Positions 1 through 8,790 of a stretch of DNA of 38,240 bases are shown here, in pieces. Within the stretch, counting starts at the first letter, position 1. Each line of letters begins with the position of its first letter. Under the pieces are notes generated by a model that did no database searches, was not told where the DNA came from, and was given only the letters and a program-made list of their open reading frames with translations. The position numbers were made by a program, and so were the translations under genes. The stretch comes from Bacteroides sp. (lineage in GTDB: Bacteria; Bacteroidota; Bacteroidia; Bacteroidales; Bacteroidaceae). Location: positions 1 to 38,240 of the forward strand of contig JASLCG010000098.1 in the NCBI GenBank assembly GCA_030151885.1, given 5' to 3'.

Positions 1-933
1 ATCAGCCTTTTTAATTTTATTAGAATAAGATATTGAATAAAGTAGTAGTTGTATTAATAGTAGTTTAATACTATTACACTAACTCTATTAAAGCTTGCTT
101 TGAAATTTGATTATTGAAGTATCTTACAATACATTTTATTTATATTTAGATAAAGTCTTAAAGTGTTATTTCTTTCCTAATTAGGCATAGAAATAGTTTA
201 TTCAATTTTACCGTATAATGAAAATTTATAGTTGGGTGATTTTAATTTATATCTAGTTCTATTGCTCTATTAGTTTATGATATAACTACTCCTTATCTTA
301 TATAAGGTAAAGAGTTTCGCTTCTTTACTATAATGATTTGATTAATTGTCAGTTTGTACTGTAAAAGTGTTTAATTATATTATCATATAATATATAGTAA
401 GTTTTCTATTCTTTTTTAATACTTACAAATATGCTTTTCAATATTACTTTTTATTCAGATTTAGAGTTCTTATAGTTTATATTTTAGTAGATATAATTGG
501 TATGCTTAAGAACTCCTTTAACTTATTTATAATCTGTGCTTTTATCGCTTAAACACTTCAATAGTTGTGCAAATATGGAGATAATAGACTTATATATAAT
601 AGTCTTTGATTTATATAATAATTGCTTGAATATATTTAAGAAATGCTATGTCTATCTAGCAAATAGTACTTATCTTAGTGCTAAATATAAAAGCTAATTA
701 CTAAACAATTTTAATATTAATGTAAAAATGTTTTATTTTCACTAATAAGAAGATTCTTAAATATATAGTGTAATAATATCATCTTTTTGGTTTTTGTATT
801 TTAATTACTTTATTATTTAAAGACTCTATTATGCTGTATATGTTCTATAACGTATTTTTATTATCTTTTTATTTTAAGGTCTTAAAAACGGATATATATT
901 AAATATGACGAAAAGTTATATAAATTATACATA
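1..933. other. AT-rich gene-free region
   Basis: This stretch of nearly 1 kb has no open reading frame of convincing length on either strand, only scattered tiny ones such as a 12-codon hydrophobic frame at 218-256. In the first 120 bases, 26 are G or C, clearly below the neighbouring coding DNA. The only local structure I noted is a small hairpin at 291-307 (six-base arms CCTTAT/ATAAGG). I see no tRNA, no tandem repeat and no recognisable decayed gene. It may be plain intergenic DNA, the remnant of a lost gene, or hold a small RNA that cannot be recognised by eye. Confidence 0.6.
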
Positions 934-964
934 ATTGCTATTTTTTTGCTGGGTTAAAGCTTTG
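934..964 (+). promoter_or_regulatory. Candidate promoter of the V-ATPase operon
   Basis: ATTG at 934-937 is followed after 19 nt by AAGCTTTG at 957-964. This is one mismatch from the Bacteroides -7 consensus TAnnTTTG, at the usual spacing from a TTTG-like -33 element. Transcription would start around 970, leaving a leader of about 65 nt before the first gene at 1036. No other candidate lies close to the operon. Confidence 0.45.
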
Positions 965-1035
965 CAAAATGTTTAATTTTATTAAATTTGGAAATACGAA
1001 AATATTCATAATAAATTTATATATAGTCTCTACAA

Positions 1036-1638
1036 ATGGAAAACAAAATTCAAGAGTTAGCAGATAAAATTTATCGCGAAGGTGTTGAGAAAGGAAATGC
1101 TCAAGCTCAGAGTTTGCTAGATGAAGCAAAAAAGGAGGCTGCAAAAATTATTGAGAAGGCAAATAAAGAGGCCGAATCAATAATCAATACAGCAAAAGCT
1201 AAGTCAGAAGAACTTAGTGAAAATACACAGTCCGAATTAAAGCTCTTTGCAAATCAATCTGTTAATGCTCTTAAAACTGAAATTACAGATTTGCTAGTTG
1301 GACAAACAGTAACAGATTCTGTAAAGAAACTCACAACAAACGAAGATTTTCTGCACCAGTTTATGTTGTCAATGGCTAAGAATTGGGCATCTGATGAAGG
1401 TATGGTAATTTCTACGGCAGACGCTGAAGGCTTGAAATCATACTTTGCAAAAGAAGCTAATGAGCTGTTGGATAAAGGTCTGAAAATAGAACAAGTAAAT
1501 GGTATAAAATCTAATTTTACTGTGGCACCTCAAGATGGATCGTATAAGATTAACTTTGGTGACGAAGAGTTTATAAATTATTTTAAAGCTTATTTACGTC
1601 CGCAATTAATTCAAATGTTATTTGGTGATAATAAATAA
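1036..1638 (+). CDS. atpE: V-type ATP synthase subunit E
   Basis: This is a 200-residue peripheral-stalk subunit of the V/A-type ATPase. Residues 1 to about 75 form a long charged helix rich in Ala, Lys and Glu (repeats such as EAKKEAAKIIEKANKEAE), the coiled coil typical of subunit E. The C-terminal half is a compact domain that would bind the top of the A3B3 head. It is the first gene of a seven-gene run, E-DUF2764-A-B-D-I-K, all on the plus strand with gaps of about 40 nt or less. The identification rests on the coiled coil, the length and the position directly ahead of the DUF2764 and A genes, as in the equivalent operons of Bacteroidota, spirochaetes and chlamydiae. In a seven-subunit enzyme this would be the only clear peripheral-stalk protein, since no subunit G gene is present. 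Confidence 0.85.
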   Translation: MENKIQELADKIYREGVEKGNAQAQSLLDEAKKEAAKIIEKANKEAESIINTAKAKSEELSENTQSELKLFANQSVNALKTEITDLLVGQTVTDSVKKLTTNEDFLHQFMLSMAKNWASDEGMVISTADAEGLKSYFAKEANELLDKGLKIEQVNGIKSNFTVAPQDGSYKINFGDEEFINYFKAYLRPQLIQMLFGDNK

Positions 1639-1661
1639 ACACTAAATATAAAGGAGTAACT

Positions 1662-2501
1662 ATGAGTAAATACTATTACTTAATTGCTGGTTTACCAGAA
1701 CTTGCTCTTGAGGATAACAAATTAAATTACACTACATCTTCTTTTAGAGAAGAATTATACCCTGAATTATCTTCAAATGATAAGGCTATTATAGACCTTC
1801 TCTATTTAGAAATAGACAATCAAAACCTACTGTTACTACTGAATGACAAAAACGCAGCAGTTAGTAAAGAGGGGGTATATACTTCAGAGGATTTAGTTAA
1901 ATTAATTGAGATCGTTAGAATTGGTGAAGATAAGGCCAAAGGCTTTCCATTATATATGGTTAGTTTTTTGGAAAACTATTTTTCAGAAAAATATACTGGT
2001 GATATTTTATTAGAAAACATATTAACAGGCCTCTATTATGACTTTGCAATGAAGTGTAAAAACAAATTTGTAAAGGAGTGGTATGAGTTTAATGCTATAT
2101 TAAATAATTTATTTATAGCTATTTCTAGTAGGAAACATCAGATAGATTATCAAGATCAAATTATTGGTTCAGATTCTATAGCTCAACAGATTCGTCAGTC
2201 AAGTGCTAGAGATTTTGGATTAGGCTCTGTATTAGATTATCTCCCTGCTGTAATGAGAATTTCAGAAGAAGAGAATTTGCTAATGAGAGAGAAGAAAACT
2301 GATATGCTTAAGTGGAACTGGATGGAAGATCAAACATTTTTCAACTACTTCACTATAGAGCGCATATTTGTATTCTTACTACAGATAAGTATGATCGAAA
2401 GATGGTTACCATTAGATACAGAAGAAGGTAATCGATACTTTAGAGAAATAATTAATTCACTTAAGAATCAAGTTCAAATTCCAGAAGAATTTAGAAAATA
2501 A
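1662..2501 (+). CDS. DUF2764 family protein of the V-ATPase operon
   Basis: This 279-residue soluble protein starts MSKYYYLIAGLPEL, a hallmark of DUF2764, and has no signal peptide or membrane segment. The rest is mostly predicted helix, with acidic and aromatic patches. It starts 23 nt after subunit E and ends 11 nt before subunit A. An AAAGGAG at 1650-1656, five bases before the ATG, is a strong ribosome site for this phylum and supports the start. The family is found in the second position of this operon type. A replacement for subunit C, linking the rotor to the membrane ring, has been suggested from position and helical content. That role is inference: nothing in the sequence proves it. 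Confidence 0.8.
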   Translation: MSKYYYLIAGLPELALEDNKLNYTTSSFREELYPELSSNDKAIIDLLYLEIDNQNLLLLLNDKNAAVSKEGVYTSEDLVKLIEIVRIGEDKAKGFPLYMVSFLENYFSEKYTGDILLENILTGLYYDFAMKCKNKFVKEWYEFNAILNNLFIAISSRKHQIDYQDQIIGSDSIAQQIRQSSARDFGLGSVLDYLPAVMRISEEENLLMREKKTDMLKWNWMEDQTFFNYFTIERIFVFLLQISMIERWLPLDTEEGNRYFREIINSLKNQVQIPEEFRK

Positions 2502-2512
2502 TTAAAATATAT

Positions 2513-4267
2513 ATGGCGACAAAAGGAACTGTTAATGGGGTTATAGCTAATATGGTGACTATCGTAGTTGATGGACCAGTTGCTCAAAATGAGATTTGCT
2601 ATATTACCACCGGTGGAGACAGACTGATGGCCGAAGTAATTAAAGTGGAAGGACAGAATGCTTATGTACAAGTGTTCGAGAGCACTCGAGGTTTACAGAT
2701 GGGTGCTGAAGCTGAGTTTACTGGTCATATGTTAGAGGTGTTGTTAGGTCCAGGTATGTTATCTAGAAACTACGATGGATTGCAGAATGACCTAGATAAA
2801 ATGGATGGTATCTTTTTAAAGAGAGGTCAATATACTTATCCGTTAAATAAAGAACAAGAGTGGAATTTTAAACCTCTAGCTAAGGCTGGCGATAAAGTTA
2901 TTGCAGCAGCATGGTTAGGAGAGGTTGAAGAGAACTTCCAAAAACTTAAAATAATGGTGCCTTTTACATTAGAGGGCGAATTGGTAGTTAAGTCTATTGT
3001 TCAGGAAGGTAATTATAAGATAGAAGATGTAGTGGCTGTATTAACAGATGCATCTGGTAAGGATATTGAGGTAACTATGGTACAACGTTGGCCTGTAAAA
3101 TTGCCAATGGTGAATTATAAGTTTAAACCAAGACCTTATAAAATCTTGGAGACTGGAGTTCGTGTTATTGATACGCTTAATCCAATGGTTGAAGGTGGTA
3201 CAGGTTTTATTCCAGGTCCTTTCGGTACTGGTAAAACTGTATTGCAGCATGCTATATCTAAACAAGCTGAAGCAGATATTGTGATTATTGCAGCATGTGG
3301 TGAGCGTGCTAATGAAGTTGTAGAAATTTTTACAGAGTTCCCTGAGTTAGTAGACCCACATACAGGAAGAAAACTAATGGAGCGTACGATTATTATTGCT
3401 AATACTTCTAACATGCCAGTTGCTGCACGTGAAGCTTCTGTATATACAGCTATGACTATTGCTGAGTATTATCGTGCAATGGGACTTAAAGTGTTGTTAA
3501 TGGCAGACTCTACATCTCGTTGGGCACAAGCTTTGCGTGAGATGTCTAATAGAATGGAAGAACTTCCTGGTCCTGATGCTTTCCCTATGGATATTTCAGC
3601 GATTATTTCAAACTTCTATGGACGTGCTGGGTTTGTTGAATTAAAAAATGGTGAAACGGGTTCTATTACCTTTATAGGTACAGTTTCTCCAGCAGGGGGT
3701 AACCTGAAAGAGCCAGTAACAGAGAATACTAAAAAAGTAGCTCGTTGTTTTTACGCTCTAGAACAAGACCGTGCAGACCGTAAGCGTTACCCAGCTGTTA
3801 ATCCTATTGATTCTTATTCAAAATATATAGAATATCCTGAGTTTGAAGAGCACATTGCTCAGAAAATTAATGATCAATGGATTGGTAAAGTAAATGAGTT
3901 GAAAAATCGTTTGCAAAGAGGTAAAGAAATTGCAGAACAGATTAATATTCTTGGTGACGATGGTGTGCCAGCAGAATATCATGTAATCTTCTGGAAGTCG
4001 GAGTTAATAGACTTTGTAATTCTTCAGCAAGATGCATTTGATGAGATTGATGCTGTAACTCCATTGGAGCGTCAAGAAGCTATTCTTGACTTAATTATAG
4101 ATATTTGTCATACAGATTTTGATTTTGAAACTTTTACAGAGGTAATGGACTTCTTTAAAGGTCTTATTAATGAGTGTAAACAGATGAATTATGCTGCTTA
4201 TAAATCTGAAGAGTATGAAAAATATTTGACTAAGGTTAAAGATTTAGTAGCTCAACACAAAAAGTAA
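2513..4267 (+). CDS. atpA: V-type ATP synthase catalytic subunit A
   Basis: This is the catalytic subunit of the A3B3 head (584 residues, normal for the family), which binds and hydrolyses or makes ATP. The N-terminal beta-barrel begins GTVNGVIANMVTIVVDG. An inserted non-homologous region (about residues 115-190) separates it from the nucleotide-binding domain. That domain carries an intact Walker A at 235-242 (GPFGTGKT), ACGERANEVVE, and the LMADSTSRWAQALRE stretch. The C-terminal helical domain follows. No catalytic residue appears to be missing. It begins 11 nt after the DUF2764 gene and is followed 21 nt later by subunit B, so the whole set is probably one transcript. Confidence 0.97.
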   Translation: MATKGTVNGVIANMVTIVVDGPVAQNEICYITTGGDRLMAEVIKVEGQNAYVQVFESTRGLQMGAEAEFTGHMLEVLLGPGMLSRNYDGLQNDLDKMDGIFLKRGQYTYPLNKEQEWNFKPLAKAGDKVIAAAWLGEVEENFQKLKIMVPFTLEGELVVKSIVQEGNYKIEDVVAVLTDASGKDIEVTMVQRWPVKLPMVNYKFKPRPYKILETGVRVIDTLNPMVEGGTGFIPGPFGTGKTVLQHAISKQAEADIVIIAACGERANEVVEIFTEFPELVDPHTGRKLMERTIIIANTSNMPVAAREASVYTAMTIAEYYRAMGLKVLLMADSTSRWAQALREMSNRMEELPGPDAFPMDISAIISNFYGRAGFVELKNGETGSITFIGTVSPAGGNLKEPVTENTKKVARCFYALEQDRADRKRYPAVNPIDSYSKYIEYPEFEEHIAQKINDQWIGKVNELKNRLQRGKEIAEQINILGDDGVPAEYHVIFWKSELIDFVILQQDAFDEIDAVTPLERQEAILDLIIDICHTDFDFETFTEVMDFFKGLINECKQMNYAAYKSEEYEKYLTKVKDLVAQHKK

Positions 4268-4288
4268 AATAGTAAATATAGAATAAAG

Positions 4289-5617
4289 ATGGCAACAAAA
4301 GCTTTTCAAAAAATATATACTAAGATTACTCAAATTACTAAAGCTACCTGTTCATTAAAAGCTACTGGTGTAGGTTTTGATGAGTTAGCTACAGTAAACG
4401 GTAAACTTGCCCAAGTGGTAAAGATTATTGGGGATGTTGTTACGCTTCAAATTTTTGAAGGTACAGAAGGTATTCCTAATAATGCCGAAGTTGTTTTCTT
4501 AGGCAAAGCTCCTACTATTAAAGTTAGTGAGCAACTTGCAGGTCGTTTCTTTAATGCCTATGGTGAGCCTATTGATGGAGGTCCATCAGTAGAAGGAACA
4601 GAAGTTGAAATTGGAGGTCCATCAGTGAACCCTGTGCGTCGTAAACAGCCATCAGAGCTAATCGCTACAGGTATTGCTGGTATTGACTTGAATAATACGC
4701 TTGTTTCTGGACAGAAAATCCCATTCTTTGCCGACCCTGATCAACCTTTCAACCAAGTAATGGCCAATGTGGCATTACGTGCCGAAACAGATAAGATTAT
4801 CTTAGGTGGTATGGGTATGACTAATGATGACTATTTGTATTTCAAAAATGTCTTTTCTAATGCAGGTGCATTAGATAGAATTGTTTGTTTTATGAATACA
4901 ACGGAGAATCCTCCTGTTGAGCGTCTTCTTATTCCTGATATGGCTCTTACTTCTGCAGAATATTTTGCTGTAGAAAAGAATGAAAAAGTACTAGTACTTC
5001 TAACGGATATGACATCTTATGCCGATGCTTTAGCAATAGTATCGAACCGTATGGACCAGATTCCTTCAAAAGATTCTATGCCAGGTTCTTTATATTCAGA
5101 TTTAGCTAAAGTGTATGAAAAAGCTGTTCAGTTCCCTGATGGAGGATCTATTACGATTATTGCTGTAACTACGCTTTCAGGTGGAGATATTACTCATGCT
5201 GTTCCCGATAATACAGGTTATATTACGGAAGGGCAGTTATTCCTTCGTAGAGATAGTGATATTGGTAAAGTTATTGTGGATCCATTCCGTTCTCTTTCTC
5301 GATTAAAACAGTTAGTTATTGGTAAGAAAACACGTAAAGACCACCCACAAGTAATGAATGCTGCGGTACGTCTTTATGCAGATGCTGCTAATGCTAAAAC
5401 TAAACGAGAGAATGGTTTTGATTTAACAGATTATGATGAGCGTACGATTTCTTTCGCTGATGAGTATTCAGAAAAACTATTAGCAATTGATGTAAACTTA
5501 AATATTACACAGATGCTTGACGAAGCTTGGGGCTTATTTGGAGAGTACTTCCGTCAAGATGAAGTTAATATTCGTCAAGACTTAGTGGATGAATTCTGGA
5601 AAGGCGATAAGAAGTAA
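4289..5617 (+). CDS. atpB: V-type ATP synthase subunit B
   Basis: This is the non-catalytic partner of subunit A in the hexameric head (442 residues). It has the A/B fold: an N-terminal barrel, then a RecA-like core with VNPVRRKQPSE and LIPDMALTSAEYFAVEKNEK. The position of the Walker A loop holds a degenerate sequence (FADPDQPFNQVMANV) without the Gly-Lys-Thr of a working P-loop. That is normal for B and separates it from A. The stretch SRLKQLVIGKKTRKDHPQV lies in the C-terminal helical part. It is 21 nt downstream of A and 22 nt upstream of D. Confidence 0.96.
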   Translation: MATKAFQKIYTKITQITKATCSLKATGVGFDELATVNGKLAQVVKIIGDVVTLQIFEGTEGIPNNAEVVFLGKAPTIKVSEQLAGRFFNAYGEPIDGGPSVEGTEVEIGGPSVNPVRRKQPSELIATGIAGIDLNNTLVSGQKIPFFADPDQPFNQVMANVALRAETDKIILGGMGMTNDDYLYFKNVFSNAGALDRIVCFMNTTENPPVERLLIPDMALTSAEYFAVEKNEKVLVLLTDMTSYADALAIVSNRMDQIPSKDSMPGSLYSDLAKVYEKAVQFPDGGSITIIAVTTLSGGDITHAVPDNTGYITEGQLFLRRDSDIGKVIVDPFRSLSRLKQLVIGKKTRKDHPQVMNAAVRLYADAANAKTKRENGFDLTDYDERTISFADEYSEKLLAIDVNLNITQMLDEAWGLFGEYFRQDEVNIRQDLVDEFWKGDKK

Positions 5618-5639
5618 TTTGCTTTAAAATTATTTTAAT

Positions 5640-6248
5640 ATGGCTATAAAATTTCAATACAATAAAACTTCATACCAGCAGCTGGAAAAAAGCTTAAAAA
5701 TGCGCCAGCGTACTCTGCCTATTATCAAAAGTAAGGAGAGTGCTCTACGCATGGAGGTGAAGCGTTGTAAAATTGATGCTGTAGAGTTGAATAAACAGTT
5801 AGAACAACAGATACAGCAATATGAAGCCATGGTAGCCTTATGGAAGGAGTTTGATCCAACGCTAGTTACTGTTACAGATGTAAAACTTGGTATTAAAAAA
5901 ATTGCAGGAGTTAGGATTCCTATTCTTGAGAAAGTAGAATTTGAATTGAAACCTTACAGTCATTTTAATGCTCCTAAATGGTATTTAGATGGAATATATC
6001 TGTTGAAAAAACTAGCACATACAGCAATAGATACAGAGTTTATGAATGCTAAACTCAATCTGTTAGAGTATGCAAGAAAGAAAACAACACAGAAGGTGAA
6101 CTTATTTGAAAAAGTTCAAATACCTGGTTATCAAGACGCTTTGTTGAAAATTAAGCGATTTATGGAGGATGAAGAGAATCTTTCAAAATCTTCACAGAAG
6201 ATTTTGAAATCTATTAAAGAGAGAAGAAAGGAGGAGGATGCATCATGA
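5640..6248 (+). CDS. atpD: V-type ATP synthase subunit D
   Basis: This is the central rotor shaft (202 residues), expected to form a long antiparallel coiled coil inside the A3B3 head. The first 65 residues are a continuous charged helix that includes LKMRQRTLPIIKSKESALRME, the usual start of this family. The last 60 residues form the returning helix (KKTTQKVNLFEKVQIPGYQ), the family's most conserved block. The final codons overlap the start of subunit I by four bases (ATGA), which indicates translational coupling. In other V/A ATPases subunit D is paired with the small subunit F, but no F gene is present here. Confidence 0.93.
   Translation: MAIKFQYNKTSYQQLEKSLKMRQRTLPIIKSKESALRMEVKRCKIDAVELNKQLEQQIQQYEAMVALWKEFDPTLVTVTDVKLGIKKIAGVRIPILEKVEFELKPYSHFNAPKWYLDGIYLLKKLAHTAIDTEFMNAKLNLLEYARKKTTQKVNLFEKVQIPGYQDALLKIKRFMEDEENLSKSSQKILKSIKERRKEEDAS
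6228..6237 (+). promoter_or_regulatory. Strong Shine-Dalgarno before subunit I
   Basis: AAGGAGGAGG ends seven bases before the ATG at 6245 and lies inside the last codons of subunit D. Most genes in this window have no clear Shine-Dalgarno sequence, as is usual in Bacteroidota, so this one stands out. Together with the ATGA overlap it fixes the start of subunit I. Confidence 0.7.
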
Positions 6249-8068
6249 TTACGAAAATGAAAAAACTAACCTTTATGGTTTATCATAAAGAGTATGAAGA
6301 TTTTTTAAAAACAATTCGTGAAGCTGGTGTCGTCCATATTCAAGAATTGAGTAGTGGAAACATCGAAGATGAAAAACTACAAGATAAGCTTCTTCTATTC
6401 AAGCAGATTAATGATGCTGTAAAGCGTCTATCTAGAATTGAGGTAATAGAGAAAGAAACTTCATACAATACAAGTAATAAAGTAAGTGGTAAGAAGGTGC
6501 TTGAGGAGCTTGAAAAACTTGAAAAAAGACAAGCTGAGCTTAAACACGATATTGCCAATTATAGTAAACTTGTTGAGACATTAGAACCTTGGGGTAATTT
6601 CAACCAAAAACAATGTATAGAGAAACTATCTGTTGCAAACATTGAGATGAATTTCTTTATTTGTAATGAAAGTTCTTTTAACGAGGAGTGGGTTGAAACC
6701 TATAATGCTGTAAAGGTAAATAAGGACGGCTCTAAACTGCACTTTGTTACTTTAACAGCTCCTAAGACACCAATTGATATTAATGCTGAATTAGTAAAAC
6801 TACCATCAGAATCACTAGCAGATGCTAGAGAATCTTTAAGAGTAGCTCAAGAAGAGGCTATGGCTTTGACTAAAGAGCTTGAGGTGATGGCTGCAACACA
6901 ACTAAACACATTAGAATCTTATCAAAAAGAGGTGCAAGGTACTATTGAGTTTTCAAAAGTAGTATTAAGTACACAATCTGCTGCAGATGAAAAAATCATG
7001 ATTCTTCAAGGTTGGATACCTGAGGAAAAATCGACAAGTATATCTGCCGAACTTGATAAAACTGGTGCATATTATGACATTTCTAATCCTGTACCTGGAG
7101 ATGATGTCCCTATTGAATTAAATAATAAAGGGCTGTTCTCTTGGTTCGAACCGATTTGTAAGTTGTATATGTTACCTAAATATAACGAGTTAGATTTAAC
7201 TCCATTTTTTGCTCCCTTTTTCATGATCTTTTTTGGTCTCTGTTTAGGTGATGCAGGTTATGGGTTATTTTTACTTGTTGGGGTATCTTTATACAGACTT
7301 TTTGTAAAAAATATTAGTTCTACAATGAAACCTATTTTATCTTTAGTACAGGTACTAGGGGCTTCAACATTCTTTTGTGGTCTGTTGACAGGAGGTTTTT
7401 TTGGTGCACAAATATATGATTTAGATTATCCTATCATACAAAAATTGAAGAGTATGGTATTCTTAGATAACGACAAGATGTTTAAGCTAGCGTTAATACT
7501 AGGGATAATACAGATATTGTTTGGTATGGTACTAAAGGCTGTCAATGAGTCAATACAGTTTGGTTTCAAATTTGCTATTGGTACAATTGGTTGGATTGTT
7601 TTCCTAACTTATACATTCTTAATAGCGGCTTTCCCTGCTTTAGGAACATTAGGAAGCACTACTTATTGGATCATTAGTGGAGTTTGTGGTATGGCTATAT
7701 TCCTATATAACGATCCTAGCAAAAATATTTTTGCAAATGTTGGTTTAGGATTATGGAATACATATAATATGGCAACTGGATTATTAGGAGATGTTTTATC
7801 TTATGTTCGACTATTTGCTTTAGGTTTGTCAGGAGGAATTTTGGCAAGTGTTTTTAATAGTTTGGCAACAGGTATGAGTCCTGATAATGCTGTGATGGGA
7901 CCTATTGTTATGATACTAATCTTTGTAGTAGGTCATGCAATTAATATCTTTATGAATGTACTCGGTGCAATGGTTCACCCAATGCGTTTGACTTTTGTTG
8001 AGTTTTTTAAAAATGCAGGATATGAGGGTGGTGGTAAAGAGTACAAACCTTTTAAAAAAATAAACTAA
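6245..8068 (+). CDS. atpI: V-type ATP synthase subunit I (membrane subunit a)
   Basis: This is the stator membrane subunit that carries the ion half-channels (607 residues). Residues 1 to about 310 are cytoplasmic and helical, with coiled coil at 65-105 and 190-230. From about 315 on (LDLTPFFAPFFMIFFG) there are roughly seven or eight membrane segments, including the conserved FGLCLGDAGYGLF hairpin. DVLSYVRLFALGLSGG contains Arg522, the position of the essential arginine facing the K-ring glutamate. GAMVHPMRLTFVEFFKNAGYEGGG near the C-terminus is also typical. It is shorter than eukaryotic subunit a, as expected for bacterial forms. It overlaps subunit D by four bases and is followed 39 nt later by subunit K. 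Confidence 0.95.
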   Translation: MITKMKKLTFMVYHKEYEDFLKTIREAGVVHIQELSSGNIEDEKLQDKLLLFKQINDAVKRLSRIEVIEKETSYNTSNKVSGKKVLEELEKLEKRQAELKHDIANYSKLVETLEPWGNFNQKQCIEKLSVANIEMNFFICNESSFNEEWVETYNAVKVNKDGSKLHFVTLTAPKTPIDINAELVKLPSESLADARESLRVAQEEAMALTKELEVMAATQLNTLESYQKEVQGTIEFSKVVLSTQSAADEKIMILQGWIPEEKSTSISAELDKTGAYYDISNPVPGDDVPIELNNKGLFSWFEPICKLYMLPKYNELDLTPFFAPFFMIFFGLCLGDAGYGLFLLVGVSLYRLFVKNISSTMKPILSLVQVLGASTFFCGLLTGGFFGAQIYDLDYPIIQKLKSMVFLDNDKMFKLALILGIIQILFGMVLKAVNESIQFGFKFAIGTIGWIVFLTYTFLIAAFPALGTLGSTTYWIISGVCGMAIFLYNDPSKNIFANVGLGLWNTYNMATGLLGDVLSYVRLFALGLSGGILASVFNSLATGMSPDNAVMGPIVMILIFVVGHAINIFMNVLGAMVHPMRLTFVEFFKNAGYEGGGKEYKPFKKIN

Positions 8069-8107
8069 GAATTACGAATCAAAATAAATAAAAAATAAGA
8101 ATCTATT

Positions 8108-8572
8108 ATGGAAATGAATTTATTAATTGCCTATTTAGGCATCACAATTATGCTATCATTATCAGGTATTGGTAGTGCTTATGGAGTAACAATTGCAGGT
8201 AATGCTGCTATTGGTTCATTAAAAAAAGACAGCAGTGCTTTCGGTAACTTCCTTGTACTAACAGCTCTTCCTGGTACACAAGGTCTTTATGGTTTTGCTG
8301 GTTACTTTATGTTTGAATCAATTTTCAATGTGTTAACTCCAGAGATTACAGCTTTCCAATCAGCAGCTGTTCTTGCAGCGGGTCTTTCATTAGGTCTTGT
8401 GGCTCTGTTCTCAGCTATCCGTCAAGGACAGATTTGTGCTAATGGTATTGCTGCTATTGGTCAAGGTCACAAAGTTTTCGGTAATACTCTTATTTTAGCA
8501 GTATTCCCAGAGCTTTATGCAATTGTAGCTTTAGCTGCAGTCTTCTTAATTGGTGGTGCTATTGTAGCATAA
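8108..8572 (+). CDS. atpK: V-type ATP synthase subunit K (rotor ring proteolipid)
   Basis: This 154-residue proteolipid has four membrane helices arranged as two related hairpins. Each hairpin begins with a Gly-rich helix (SGIGSAYGVTIAGNAAIG; SAIRQGQICANGIAAIG). The ion-carrying carboxylate is Glu135 in FPELYAI of helix 4. Helix 2 has LPGTQG in place of a carboxylate. As judged from the remembered Enterococcus hirae NtpK sequence, Leu54, Thr57, Gln58, Gln106 and Glu135 match its five Na+ ligands, so Na+ is the likely coupling ion. It is the last gene of the operon and is followed by a strong terminator. Confidence 0.95.
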   Translation: MEMNLLIAYLGITIMLSLSGIGSAYGVTIAGNAAIGSLKKDSSAFGNFLVLTALPGTQGLYGFAGYFMFESIFNVLTPEITAFQSAAVLAAGLSLGLVALFSAIRQGQICANGIAAIGQGHKVFGNTLILAVFPELYAIVALAAVFLIGGAIVA

Positions 8573-8593
8573 GATTTTAATAACATAATATTT

Positions 8594-8637
8594 TAACGGC
8601 TAATATGCTTTCTGAGCTTATTGGCCGTTACTTTTTA
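8594..8637 (+). terminator. Rho-independent terminator of the V-ATPase operon
   Basis: TAACGGCTAATA at 8594-8605 pairs with TATTGGCCGTTA at 8619-8630 (12 positions, one T-G pair) around a 13-base loop. CTTTTTAT follows directly. It lies 21 nt after the stop codon of subunit K. Confidence 0.85.
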
Positions 8638-8790
8638 TACAAATTGGTAGCATAATAACTACAGTATATTTAATATTAAAAGTTTCTAATAAGGCTCTCT
8701 ATACTATTATATTTCATTTTTAATGAGGAGATTATAATAAAAATGTGTTATTTTGTTTCGTGAATGTTTATATAACTAAAAGAAACCACT

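Noticed and set aside
3041..3414. Minus-strand frames inside the subunit A gene
   Set aside because: They overlap a highly conserved, intact ATPase subunit and show no protein family features.
4700..4790. Loss of the Walker A motif in subunit B read as a defect
   Set aside because: A degenerate P-loop is normal for the non-catalytic B subunit, and subunit A has the intact motif.
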